A model generated the notes under the pieces. It searched no databases, had not been told where the DNA came from, and saw only the letters and a program-made list of their open reading frames with translations. DNA of 15,771 nt from Candidatus Pullichristensenella stercoripullorum (GTDB lineage Bacteria; Bacillota; Clostridia; Christensenellales; Aristaeellaceae), in contig DVGE01000199.1 in the NCBI GenBank assembly GCA_018712885.1, forward strand, positions 1 to 15,771, given 5' to 3'. Positions 6,458-14,175 of the stretch are shown here, one piece after another; position 1 is the stretch's first letter, and every line of letters starts with the position of its first letter. The translations under genes and the position numbers were made by a program.

Positions 6458-7218
6458 GCTGCCTCGAAGTGAAGAACGTTTCCAAATCCTTCAGCGGCAT
6501 CAAGGCCGTGCAGAACGTGTCGCTCAAGGCGGAGCGCGGCAAGATCGTTTCCATGATCGGGCCGAACGGCGCCGGCAAGACCACGACGTTCAACCTCATC
6601 ACTGGCATCTATCCCATCGACGGCGGCGAGATCACGCTCGATGGCGTGAGCCTGGTGGGAAAGCCGCAGCACGCCATCTCCCTGATGGGCGTCGGCCGCA
6701 CATTTCAAAATATCCGTCTTTTTCAGGGCATGAGCGTGATCCAGAACGTCATGACCGGCTACGACCCCCGCCTCACCTACAACCTGTTCGACGGCATGCT
6801 CTGCACGCCCCGCCGCCGGCGGATGGACAGGGAATCCCTGGAGCGCTCCATGGCGGCGCTGGAGATCGCCGGCATCGCCGACTACGCGCAGGAGAACCCC
6901 TCGAAGCTGCCTTACGGCCTGCAACGCAAACTGGAGATCGCCCGCGCGCTGGTGACGCAGCCGAAGCTTTTGCTGCTGGATGAGCCGGGCGCGGGACTGA
7001 ATCCCGCCGAGGTCACAGACCTCATCCGGCTGATCCGCCGCCTGCAGGAGACCATGGATCTCGCCATCCTCATGATCGACCACCGCATGAAGCTCATCAT
7101 GGAGCTCTCGGAGTACATCTACGTGCTCAATTTCGGCACCATGCTCGCCGAGGGCACGCCGGCGCAGATCCAGCAAAACGACGAGGTCAACAGGGCCTAC
7201 ATGGGCGAGGAGGGCTGA
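6454..7218 (+). CDS. livG: Liv-type ABC importer ATPase, LivG-like
   Basis: This 254-residue ATPase is one of two that drive the importer at the inner face of the membrane. Walker A is GPNGAGKTT (36-44), the Q-loop is at Q85 (GRTFQNIRLF), Walker B is LLLLDEP (172-178) and the switch histidine is H210. The signature LPYGLQRKLEIA (152-163) replaces the standard LSGGQ, as is usual for LivG. The long insert between the Q-loop and the signature (about 105-130, with RRRR) is also usual for LivG. AAAGGAGGG lies about 9 bases before the ATG. The gene overlaps livM by four bases and is followed two bases later by livF. Confidence 0.92.
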   Translation: MSCLEVKNVSKSFSGIKAVQNVSLKAERGKIVSMIGPNGAGKTTTFNLITGIYPIDGGEITLDGVSLVGKPQHAISLMGVGRTFQNIRLFQGMSVIQNVMTGYDPRLTYNLFDGMLCTPRRRRMDRESLERSMAALEIAGIADYAQENPSKLPYGLQRKLEIARALVTQPKLLLLDEPGAGLNPAEVTDLIRLIRRLQETMDLAILMIDHRMKLIMELSEYIYVLNFGTMLAEGTPAQIQQNDEVNRAYMGEEG

Positions 7219-7220
7219 CG

Positions 7221-7931
7221 ATGCTGCTACAGATCAAGGACCTGGTCGTCGCCTATGGCCAGATCGACGCGCTGCACGGCATTTCCCTGAACGTCGAGCA
7301 GGGGCAGATCGTGGCCATCATCGGCGCCAACGGCGCGGGCAAGACGACGTTGCTCAACGCCATTTCCGGCGTTTTGCCGGTGAAGAGCGGCTCGATCATC
7401 TTCGACGGCAAGCCGCTTCCCGGCAGCGTGCATGGCATCGTCCAGCACGGCATCACCCAGGTGCCGGAGGGCCGCAAGATCTTCGCGGGGCTTTCCGTCG
7501 AGGAGAACCTTGTCATGGGCGGCTTTTCCACCAGCAAGGCCAAGAGCAAGGAGAATATCGACAGGATGTTTTCCCTCTTTCCCATCCTCAAGGAGCGCCG
7601 CCGCCAGCAGGCGGGCACGCTCTCCGGCGGCGAACAGCAGATGCTCGCCATCGCTCGCGGCATGATGGCCGAGCCGCGCCTGCTGCTGCTCGACGAGCCC
7701 TCGCTGGGCCTGGCGCCGATCATCGTCAAGCAGGTGTTCTCGCTGATCGCGCAGATCCGCGAGATGGGCTATACCATCGTGCTCGTCGAACAGAACGCGC
7801 AGCAGGCCATGCGCCTGAGCGACCATACCTACGTGCTGGAAAACGGCTGCATCCGCATCGACGGCACCTCTGAGGAGATGCTGGCCAACAAGGACGTCAT
7901 CGAAGCCTATCTGGGCGAGAAGCAGGAGTAG
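7221..7931 (+). CDS. livF: Liv-type ABC importer ATPase, LivF-like
   Basis: This 236-residue protein is the second ATPase of the importer. Walker A is GANGAGKTT (35-43), the Q-loop is the LivF-type QVPEGRKIF (Q80), the signature is LSGGEQQ (134-140) and Walker B is LLLLDEPSLGLAP (154-166). The H-loop is changed in the usual LivF way (LVEQNAQQAM, no His). It starts two bases after livG. Its stop is followed five bases later by the oxidoreductase gene, so the transporter and the enzymes are part of one transcript. LivF and LivG together power one channel made of LivH and LivM. Confidence 0.92.
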   Translation: MLLQIKDLVVAYGQIDALHGISLNVEQGQIVAIIGANGAGKTTLLNAISGVLPVKSGSIIFDGKPLPGSVHGIVQHGITQVPEGRKIFAGLSVEENLVMGGFSTSKAKSKENIDRMFSLFPILKERRRQQAGTLSGGEQQMLAIARGMMAEPRLLLLDEPSLGLAPIIVKQVFSLIAQIREMGYTIVLVEQNAQQAMRLSDHTYVLENGCIRIDGTSEEMLANKDVIEAYLGEKQE

Positions 7932-7936
7932 TGCAT

Positions 7937-9307
7937 ATGGCGGCATTTGAAAAATTCCATTATCAGACGCTCGAACAGCTCAAGGCGGAGATCGCCGCCC
8001 TGGGCCTGGAGCTCCCCCTGTCGGAAGACCTTTCCCCGTTGGCGCAGAGCGTGCGCGTGGGGAACAGGGTCGCTCCCAATTCCATCGCCGTTTTGCCGAT
8101 GGAGGGCTGCGACAGCGCGCTGGATGGCACGCCCAGCGACCTGGTGATGCGCAGATACCGGCGCTTCGCCGCGGGCGGGGCCGGGCTTCTCTGGTTCGAA
8201 GCCTGCGCGGTCACGCCCGAGGGCCGGGCCAACGAGCTGCAAATGGCCATCCATGAAGGCGACCTCGACGTGTTCCGCGCCCTGATCGAGCAGACGCGCG
8301 CGGCGGCGCAGGAGCGCTGCGGCCACCGGCCGTTGACCATCCTGCAGCTGACCCATTCCGGTCGCTATTCCCGGCCTGTCGGCCACGCGCCGGCGCCCGT
8401 CATCGTGCAGCACGACCCGCTGCTCGATCCGCCCGTCGGCTTGGGGCCGGATTCTCCGGTGGCGACGGACGAGTACCTGGAAGGGCTGATCCCCAAGTTC
8501 GTCAAGGCGGCGCTGCTGGCGCAGGAGGCGGGCTTCGACGGCGTGGACATCAAGGCTTGCCACCGCTATCTGCTCAGCGAGCTGCTCGGCGCCTTTGAGC
8601 GCCCGGGAAAATACGGCGGCAGCTTCGAAAACCGCACGCGACTGCTGTTGGAGATCGTCGACGCGGTCAAGGCCGCGGTGCGGCCGGATCTCATCGTCGC
8701 CTGCCGGCTCAACGTTTATGACGCGCATCCTTACCCGAGCGGCTTCGGCGTCGACAAGGCCGATTTCCGCAAGCCGGACCTCGCGGAACCGGTAAAGCTG
8801 GCGAAGCTGCTTGCGGAGCACGGCGTCGAGCTGCTGTGCGTCACGGCGGGCAACCCCTATTACAGCCGCCCGTATGTGGGCAGGCCGTTCGACGCCCCGG
8901 TGCTCGGCGCGGCGATGCCGGACGAGCACCCGCTGGAGGGCTGCGCGCGCCTCTACGCCCTGGCCGCGGAGATCGCCGCGGCGGTGGACATCCCCGTGGT
9001 GGGTACGGGTTACAGCTATCTGCGCCAGTACCTGCCCTACGCCGGGGCCGCGAATATCGCCGCTGGCAGAGCGCGCTTCATGGGTCTTGGACGCGAGAGC
9101 TTTGCCTATCCCGACGCGCCGCTGGATATACTGCGCGGCGGCGCCATGGACGCCAAAAAAGTCTGCATCAGCTGCAGCAAGTGTACGCAGATCATGCGCG
9201 ACCATGGAAGAACGGGCTGCGTCGTGCGCGACGCGGCGCAGTACGCGCCCATGTACAAGGAATATCGCAGGGAAGCGGAACTGCGCGCAAATTCAAAAGA
9301 GGACTGA
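7937..9307 (+). CDS. OYE-like NADH:flavin oxidoreductase with C-terminal cysteine cluster
   Basis: This 456-residue TIM-barrel FMN enzyme is related to old yellow enzyme and to the first half of 2,4-dienoyl-CoA reductase. Visible marks are RVGNRVAPNSIAVLPMEG (40-57), QLTHSGRYSRP (137-147), GFDGVDIKACHRYLLSE (199-215) and YGGSFENR (226-233). At the C-terminus, C410, C413, C416 and C428 (Cx2Cx2Cx11C) probably bind a 4Fe-4S cluster, as in dienoyl-CoA reductase. The second FAD/NAD-binding half of that enzyme is absent, so electrons must come from elsewhere. The KACH motif replaces the more usual His-containing OYE motif; I recognise it as a clade of unclear function. I start at ATG 7937 because AGGAG is 8 bases upstream; the GTG at 7931 is too close. 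Likely activity: reduction of an activated C=C or related bond. The substrate is unknown. Confidence 0.85.
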   Translation: MAAFEKFHYQTLEQLKAEIAALGLELPLSEDLSPLAQSVRVGNRVAPNSIAVLPMEGCDSALDGTPSDLVMRRYRRFAAGGAGLLWFEACAVTPEGRANELQMAIHEGDLDVFRALIEQTRAAAQERCGHRPLTILQLTHSGRYSRPVGHAPAPVIVQHDPLLDPPVGLGPDSPVATDEYLEGLIPKFVKAALLAQEAGFDGVDIKACHRYLLSELLGAFERPGKYGGSFENRTRLLLEIVDAVKAAVRPDLIVACRLNVYDAHPYPSGFGVDKADFRKPDLAEPVKLAKLLAEHGVELLCVTAGNPYYSRPYVGRPFDAPVLGAAMPDEHPLEGCARLYALAAEIAAAVDIPVVGTGYSYLRQYLPYAGAANIAAGRARFMGLGRESFAYPDAPLDILRGGAMDAKKVCISCSKCTQIMRDHGRTGCVVRDAAQYAPMYKEYRREAELRANSKED

Positions 9308-9314
9308 TTTGCAC

Positions 9315-10088
9315 ATGAGAAAAGTTGCCATTGTTACGGGAGGGAACCGGGGCATCGGTTTGGCCATTATCCGCAATATGGTGCGCGACGGATACGTCGC
9401 CTGCACGATCGGCACGAGCGACGAGAGCGTCTGCAAACCAGCGTTTGACGAAATGCGCGCGCAGGGAGGAGAGCTCTTCTACTTTCGCGGCAGCATCGCC
9501 AGCGATGCCGACCGGCGCGCTTTCGTGGAAGAAGTCGTCAAGCGCTACGGGCGCGTGGACGTGCTGGTCAACAACGCGGGCGTCGCGCCAAAAAAGCGCG
9601 AGGACGTACTGGTCTGCACGGAGGAATCGTTCGACCGCGTCGTCGGCATCAACGTCAAGGGCACGCTCTTCATGACGCAGCTGGTGGCGCGCGAGATGCT
9701 CCGGCAAGCGCCCTGCGAGGGGCGGATGCGCGGCGTCATCGTCAATATCTCCAGCTTTTCTTCATTCGTTTCTTCCCCGAACCGCGCGGAATACTGCGTC
9801 AGCAAGGCCGGGGTCTCGATGCTCACCCGCCTCTTTGCCGACCGCCTGGCCGGGGAGGGGATCTACGTCTACGAGGTGCAGCCCGGCGTGATCCGCACGG
9901 ACATGACCAGCGCCGTGGTCGAAAAGTACGACCGGCTGCTGGCCGGGCCCCAATTCCCCATCCATCGCTGGGGGCTTCCGCAGGACGTGGCCGACGCCGT
10001 TTCCATTTTCACCAGCGGCAAACTCGCCTATTCGACCGGCGAGGTCCTGCATGTGGACGGCGGCTATATGAACATACGGTCGATCTGA
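9315..10088 (+). CDS. Short-chain dehydrogenase/reductase, FabG-like fold, likely sugar-acid or ketone reductase
   Basis: This 257-residue protein is a complete classical SDR. The cofactor motif is TGGNRGIG (8-15), the structural motif is NNAG (86-89), and the catalytic residues are a serine in NISSFSS (about 147-149), Y160 and K164 (YCVSK). The C-terminus has VDGGYMN. The stretch YEVQPGVIRTDMTSAVVEKYD with HRWG belongs to an SDR group often annotated as 3-ketoacyl-ACP reductase but common in carbohydrate operons, so fatty acid synthesis is unlikely. An AAGAGGA 11 bases before the ATG is the ribosome site. It starts 7 bases after the OYE-like gene and is followed 13 bases later by the FAD protein gene. 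It should interconvert an alcohol and a ketone using NAD(P)H; the exact substrate is not readable. Confidence 0.88.
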   Translation: MRKVAIVTGGNRGIGLAIIRNMVRDGYVACTIGTSDESVCKPAFDEMRAQGGELFYFRGSIASDADRRAFVEEVVKRYGRVDVLVNNAGVAPKKREDVLVCTEESFDRVVGINVKGTLFMTQLVAREMLRQAPCEGRMRGVIVNISSFSSFVSSPNRAEYCVSKAGVSMLTRLFADRLAGEGIYVYEVQPGVIRTDMTSAVVEKYDRLLAGPQFPIHRWGLPQDVADAVSIFTSGKLAYSTGEVLHVDGGYMNIRSI

Positions 10089-10101
10089 ACCGGGAGGGAC
10101 T

Positions 10102-12054
10102 ATGGGCAACATTTTCACACTCGACGGGGCCGACGTCGCCGTGCGCGCGGCGGCGGCCGTCGTCGTTGGCACGGGCTGCGCCGGCTACAACGCCGCGGAT
10201 TGCCTGTACGATTATGGCGTGCGCGACGTGCTGCTCGTCACCGATCATCGCAAGGGCGGCACCTCGCGCAACACGGGCTCCGACAAGCAGACCTACTACA
10301 AGCTGACCCTGGCGGGGGAAGCGCCCGATTCCGTGCGCGCGATGGCGCGCACGCTGTTTGAAGGCGGCTGCGTAGACGGCGACCAGGCGCTTTGCGAAGC
10401 CGCGCTGTCTGTCAAGTGCTTTCTCAAGCTCTGTCAAATGGGTGTGCCCTTTCCCACCAACCGCTATGGCGAATACGTGGGCTACAAGACCGACCATGAC
10501 CCGCTCTGCCGCGCCACGTCGGTCGGCCCGCTGACCAGCCGCAGGATGACCGAAGCGCTGGAAGCCTCCGTGGAGAAGAAGGGCATCGAAGTGCTCGATC
10601 GCCATCAGGCGGTGGCCATCCTCACCGACGAAGGCCGCGTAGCGGGAGTGCTTTGCCTGACGCGCACAGAGCCGCGCCCCCGCTACGAAGCGATCTTCAC
10701 GCAAAACGTCGTCTATGCCACGGGCGGGCCTGCGGGCGTCTATCAGGATGTCTGCTATCCGCTGGGGCACCAGGGCATGAGCGGCTTGCTCTTTTTGGCG
10801 GGCGCGGCGGGGAAAAACCTCACGGAATGGCAGTACGGCCTTGCCTCGCTGCGGCCCCGCTGGAACGTCTCGGGCACGTACATGCAGGCCCTGCCGCGCT
10901 TCGTCTCCACCGACGCGGAGGGCGGCGACGCGCGGGAATTTCTGCAGGACGCCATCCCGGACGCTGGCGAGCTGCTGTCCATGATCTTTCTCAAGGGCTA
11001 TCAATGGCCCTTCGACGCGCGCAAGGCGCAGGAGGGCTCCTCGCGGCTCGATCTGCTCGTCTATCAGGAAACGAAGTGCAAGGGACGCCGGGTGTGGCTC
11101 GATTTCACGCGCGATCCCCTGGGCGACGCCTTTTCTCTGGACGCGCTCGTCCCCGAGGCCCGGGAATACCTGCGCAGGTCTGGCGCGCTTTTGCGAACGC
11201 CCATTGAGCGTCTGCGGCGGATGAACGCCCCGGCGATCGACTTTTACCGCTCCAGGGGCGTCGATCTTGCGCGGGACATGCTCGAGATCGCCCTGTGCGC
11301 CCAGCACAACAACGGCGGCGTCGCCGTGGATCGCTGGTGGCAGAGCGGCGTTCGCGGCCTGTTCGTGGTCGGCGAAGCGGCGGGCACGCACGGCGTCTGC
11401 CGGCCCGGCGGTTCGGCGCTCAACGCGGGTCAGGTGGGCTCCGAACGCGCGGCGCGCTACATCGCCGCGCACGCGCCCGTCGCGCCGCGGCCCGAACAGT
11501 CCTTGGCGCGCTGCCGGGAACAGATCGCCGGCGCCGTGCGCCTCGGCCTCGGCGCGCTGCGCGGCTCCTCCAACCTCGAGGAGGCGGCGCGCGAGGCAAA
11601 GCAGGCCATGAGCCGCGTCGCCGCGGCCGTGCGCGATGGCGCGCAGATCAGCGCTCTGTTGGAGACCACGCGCGAGCGTCTGCGCGGATTTGCCGGCGCC
11701 GTGCGCATCGCCGCGCCCACGCAGCTTTACGCGCTCTATCGCTTTTACGACATACTGATCAGCCAGCTGATGTGCCTGGCGGCGATGGAAGATTACATCG
11801 CCCATGGCGGCAAGAGCCGCGGCTCGGCGATCTATTCCGACACGGCTGGCAAAAAACCCTTTGACGCGCTGCCGGAACAGTGCCGCTTCACGCTGGATGC
11901 CGGCGATCTTTCCGGGCGCGTGCAGGAAACGCGCCTGTGCGCGGCGAATTGGACTGTACAGTGCGACTGGCGGGATGTGCGCCCCATCCCGGAAGAGGAT
12001 GATGTGTTCGAGACCGTCTGGCGCGCCTACCGAGAAACGGGCAACGTGGACTGA
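10102..12054 (+). CDS. FAD-binding oxidoreductase, fumarate reductase/succinate dehydrogenase flavoprotein-like
   Basis: This 650-residue protein carries a Rossmann FAD site near residues 20-30 (VVVGTGCAGYNAA) and a phosphate-contact region GGTSRNTGSDKQ. It also has the second FAD site typical of the succinate dehydrogenase/L-aspartate oxidase family: HNNGGVAVD, then GLFVVGEAAGTHGVCRPGGSALNAG. The region that in fumarate reductase reads EFxQxHP is EWQYGLASLRPRW here, so the substrate is unlikely to be succinate or fumarate. The C-terminal 180 residues are helical, as in that family. There is no signal peptide or FMN-binding domain, so it should be cytoplasmic. GGGAGGG lies only 3-4 bases before the ATG, a short spacing. 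It may oxidise or dehydrate the transported compound, or pass electrons to the OYE-like protein. Confidence in the family is high, in the role low. Confidence 0.82.
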   Translation: MGNIFTLDGADVAVRAAAAVVVGTGCAGYNAADCLYDYGVRDVLLVTDHRKGGTSRNTGSDKQTYYKLTLAGEAPDSVRAMARTLFEGGCVDGDQALCEAALSVKCFLKLCQMGVPFPTNRYGEYVGYKTDHDPLCRATSVGPLTSRRMTEALEASVEKKGIEVLDRHQAVAILTDEGRVAGVLCLTRTEPRPRYEAIFTQNVVYATGGPAGVYQDVCYPLGHQGMSGLLFLAGAAGKNLTEWQYGLASLRPRWNVSGTYMQALPRFVSTDAEGGDAREFLQDAIPDAGELLSMIFLKGYQWPFDARKAQEGSSRLDLLVYQETKCKGRRVWLDFTRDPLGDAFSLDALVPEAREYLRRSGALLRTPIERLRRMNAPAIDFYRSRGVDLARDMLEIALCAQHNNGGVAVDRWWQSGVRGLFVVGEAAGTHGVCRPGGSALNAGQVGSERAARYIAAHAPVAPRPEQSLARCREQIAGAVRLGLGALRGSSNLEEAAREAKQAMSRVAAAVRDGAQISALLETTRERLRGFAGAVRIAAPTQLYALYRFYDILISQLMCLAAMEDYIAHGGKSRGSAIYSDTAGKKPFDALPEQCRFTLDAGDLSGRVQETRLCAANWTVQCDWRDVRPIPEEDDVFETVWRAYRETGNVD

Positions 12055-12087
12055 GCCGCGCCCGGAAAACAGAAATGGGGGATACCT

Positions 12088-13185
12088 ATGCTTTTGGATC
12101 TGCGTGCGAAGGATACCTGCCGCTACGATGCCGTTTCCCTGGGCGAGATCATGCTCCGGCTGGATCCCGGCGATAGCCGCGTGCGCTGCGCGCGCTCCTT
12201 CCGCGCCTGGGAGGGCGGGGGAGAGTACAATGTGGCGCGCGGCCTGCGCCGCTGCTTTGGCATGGATACCGGCGTGGTCACGGCGCTGGCGCAGAATGAC
12301 GTCGGCTACCTGATCGAGGATCTCATTCTCCAGGGCGGCGTGGATACGTCGATGATCCGCTGGGTGCCCTTTGACGGCATCGGCCGCAAGGTGCGCAACG
12401 GCTTGAACTTCACCGAGCGCGGTTTTGGCGTGCGCGGCGCGCTGGGCGTTTCCGACCGCGCGAACACCGCCGCCTCGCAGCTCAAACCCGGCGATGTGGA
12501 TTGGGACGACGTCTTTGGCCGCCGTGGAGCGCGCTGGTTCCATACCGGCGGCATCTTCGCCGCGCTGTCGGAGACGACGGCGGAGGTGGTCATCGAGGCG
12601 GTCAAGGCGGCGAAGCGCTACGGCACGATCGTCTCCTATGATCTCAACTACCGCGCTTCCCTCTGGCGCGACATCGGCGGTCAGGAAAAGGCGCGGGCGG
12701 TCAACCGCGAGATCGCGCCCTACATCGACGTCATGATCGGCAACGAGGAGGACTTCACCGCCTGCCTCGGCTTTGAGGTCAAGGGCAACGACGCAAAGCT
12801 CAAAAAGCTGGATCTGGACGGCTATCGCGCGATGATGGACGAGGTCGCCGCCGCCTATCCGAACTTCAAGGTGATCGCCACCACGCTGCGCGAGGTGTGT
12901 TCCGCCACGGTCAACAACTGGTCGGCCATGGCCTGGTGCGGCGGGAAGATCTACAAAGCCAAGGACTATCCGCTCCTGGAGATCTACGACCGCGTCGGCG
13001 GCGGCGACAGTTTCGCTTCCGGCCTCATCTACGGCCTGATGACCACGGATGATGTGGAAAAGGCCGTCAATTACGGCGCGGCGCACGGCGCGCTGGCGAT
13101 GACGACGCCCGGCGATACCTCCATGGCCCGGCGCAACGAAGTGGAGAGCCTGATGTCCGGCGGCAGCGCGCGCGTGCAGCGCTGA
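12088..13185 (+). CDS. PfkB-family sugar kinase, 2-keto-3-deoxygluconate kinase-like
   Basis: This 365-residue protein has the PfkB/ribokinase fold. It contains the N-terminal substrate motif EGGGEYNVARGLRR and HTGGIFAALSE in the middle. YDLNYRASLW and IGNEEDF follow, then the catalytic signature VGGGDSFASGLIYGL with the base Asp. The closest family I recognise is 2-keto-3-deoxygluconate kinase, which phosphorylates KDG for cleavage by KDPG aldolase. It lies 33 bases after the FAD protein gene and just before a strong terminator, so it is the last gene of the operon. If the assignment holds, the pathway ends in a 2-keto-3-deoxy acid. No aldolase is encoded in the window. Other PfkB substrates (fructose, tagatose, ribose) are less likely but not excluded. 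The ribosome site GGGGGA is modest. Confidence 0.82.
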   Translation: MLLDLRAKDTCRYDAVSLGEIMLRLDPGDSRVRCARSFRAWEGGGEYNVARGLRRCFGMDTGVVTALAQNDVGYLIEDLILQGGVDTSMIRWVPFDGIGRKVRNGLNFTERGFGVRGALGVSDRANTAASQLKPGDVDWDDVFGRRGARWFHTGGIFAALSETTAEVVIEAVKAAKRYGTIVSYDLNYRASLWRDIGGQEKARAVNREIAPYIDVMIGNEEDFTACLGFEVKGNDAKLKKLDLDGYRAMMDEVAAAYPNFKVIATTLREVCSATVNNWSAMAWCGGKIYKAKDYPLLEIYDRVGGGDSFASGLIYGLMTTDDVEKAVNYGAAHGALAMTTPGDTSMARRNEVESLMSGGSARVQR

Positions 13186-13214
13186 GCCCTGAAAAGCGAC
13201 GAAACATCCCCGCG

Positions 13215-13246
13215 TTCGCCCGCCTGCTCCGGCGGGCGAAGCTTTT
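13215..13246 (+). terminator. Terminator of the uptake and redox operon
   Basis: TTCGCCCGCC (13215-13224) and GGCGGGCGAA (13231-13240) form a perfect 10-bp stem with a 6-base loop, followed by GCTTTT. The T-run is short but the stem is very stable, and it stands 29 bases after the last stop codon of the operon. Confidence 0.75.
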
Positions 13247-13369
13247 GCCCGGGGCCGCGGTGGAAATTTCCCGTTTCGCGCGGCGGCGGGCTGGTTGAAG
13301 CGCGTCTCGCGCGTTTATCTATCTATGGAAGCGCCGGCGTTCCGCGCGCCGGCTTTGCGAAAATTCTGT

Positions 13370-13397
13370 TTGACAGGCCGCCATTTCCACGTATAAT
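13370..13397 (+). promoter_or_regulatory. Strong promoter of the SUF-like genes
   Basis: A perfect TTGACA (13370-13375), a 16-base spacer and a perfect TATAAT (13392-13397) make this the best promoter in the window. Transcription would start near 13404. Perfect boxes suggest a high basal level, fitting a housekeeping role. Confidence 0.85.
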
Positions 13398-13408
13398 AGA
13401 GGTTGGGA

Positions 13409-13424
13409 CGCGGCCGGGGCCGCG
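13409..13424. repeat. Palindrome in the leader of the SUF-like genes
   Basis: CGCGGCC, GG, GGCCGCG gives 7-bp arms right after the expected transcription start. Its right part belongs to a 12-bp direct repeat, CCGGGGCCGCGG, found at 13249-13260 and 13414-13425. It could be a repressor site or a 5' protective stem; the sequence does not decide. Confidence 0.45.
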
Positions 13425-13449
13425 GACGAAAAAGGACGTGAGGCAAAAG

Positions 13450-14175
13450 ATGCTGCAACTGCAAAATATCGCATGGAGCGCCCCCGACGGGGAACGCATT
13501 TTGAAGGGCGTGACCTTGACCGTGCCGGACGATACGCTGATGGTCATCACCGGGCCCAACGGCGGCGGCAAGACCACGCTGGCCAAGGTCATCGCCGGTC
13601 TTGAAAAGCCCGAGAGCGGGCGCATACTGCTCGACGGCGAGGACATTACCGACCTGAACATCACCGAGCGCGCGCGGCGCGGCGTCAGCTACGCCTTCCA
13701 GCAGCCGGTGCGCTTCAAGGGGCTGGTCGTGCGTCAGCTTTTGGAGCTGGCCGCGGGCGAAACGCTTTCCGAGGCCAGGCTCTGCGATGTGCTCAGCCAG
13801 GTGGGGCTGTGCGCGCGCGAATACATCGACCGCGAGGTCAACGCCACCCTCTCCGGCGGCGAGATCAAGCGCATCGAGATCGCCACGGTGCTTCTGCGCC
13901 ATTCGCGGTTGACCATCTTCGACGAGCCGGAAGCCGGCATCGACCTGTGGAGTTTCAACAACCTCATCGCCGTCTTCCAGAGCCTGCGCAGCACACTGCA
14001 CGGTTCCATGGTCATCATCTCTCATCAGGAGCGCATTTTGCAGATCGCCGACGAGATCGCCGTCATCTCCGGCGGAGAGTTGACCCATCAGGGCAAGGCG
14101 CAGGAGATTTTGCCAGAGCTGATGCGCGGCGCGGGCGTGGCCGCCTGCTGCCGCCAGAAGGAGGCGTTCGCATAA
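13450..14175 (+). CDS. SufC-like Fe-S assembly ATPase (SmsC type)
   Basis: This 241-residue ABC ATPase has no membrane partner. Walker A is GPNGGGKTT (35-43), with a Q-loop in YAFQQPVRF (about 81-89). The signature is LSGGEIKRIEIA (134-145), Walker B is LTIFDEPEAGID (154-165) and the switch is SHQER (H192). EIKRIEIATVLLR and FDEPEAGIDLW are typical of the SufC proteins of minimal two-gene SUF systems (SMS) rather than of the classical SufC of suf operons. It binds ATP and drives shape changes in the SufB-like partner on which clusters form. I choose ATG 13450, with GAGG 6 bases upstream; the GTG at 13438 is too close to AAAGGA. The stop overlaps the next start (TAATG). Confidence 0.88.
   Translation: MLQLQNIAWSAPDGERILKGVTLTVPDDTLMVITGPNGGGKTTLAKVIAGLEKPESGRILLDGEDITDLNITERARRGVSYAFQQPVRFKGLVVRQLLELAAGETLSEARLCDVLSQVGLCAREYIDREVNATLSGGEIKRIEIATVLLRHSRLTIFDEPEAGIDLWSFNNLIAVFQSLRSTLHGSMVIISHQERILQIADEIAVISGGELTHQGKAQEILPELMRGAGVAACCRQKEAFA

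Noticed and set aside
7907..9205. A 432-codon minus-strand open frame opposite the OYE-like gene
   Set aside because: It is Arg/His/Gln/Ala-rich without motifs; the + strand frame has flavin and cysteine motifs.
10009..13086. A 1025-codon open frame on the minus strand
   Set aside because: It lies opposite three well-supported genes (SDR end, FAD protein, PfkB kinase), shows no recognisable domain, and is what a GC-rich codon bias produces on the antisense strand.
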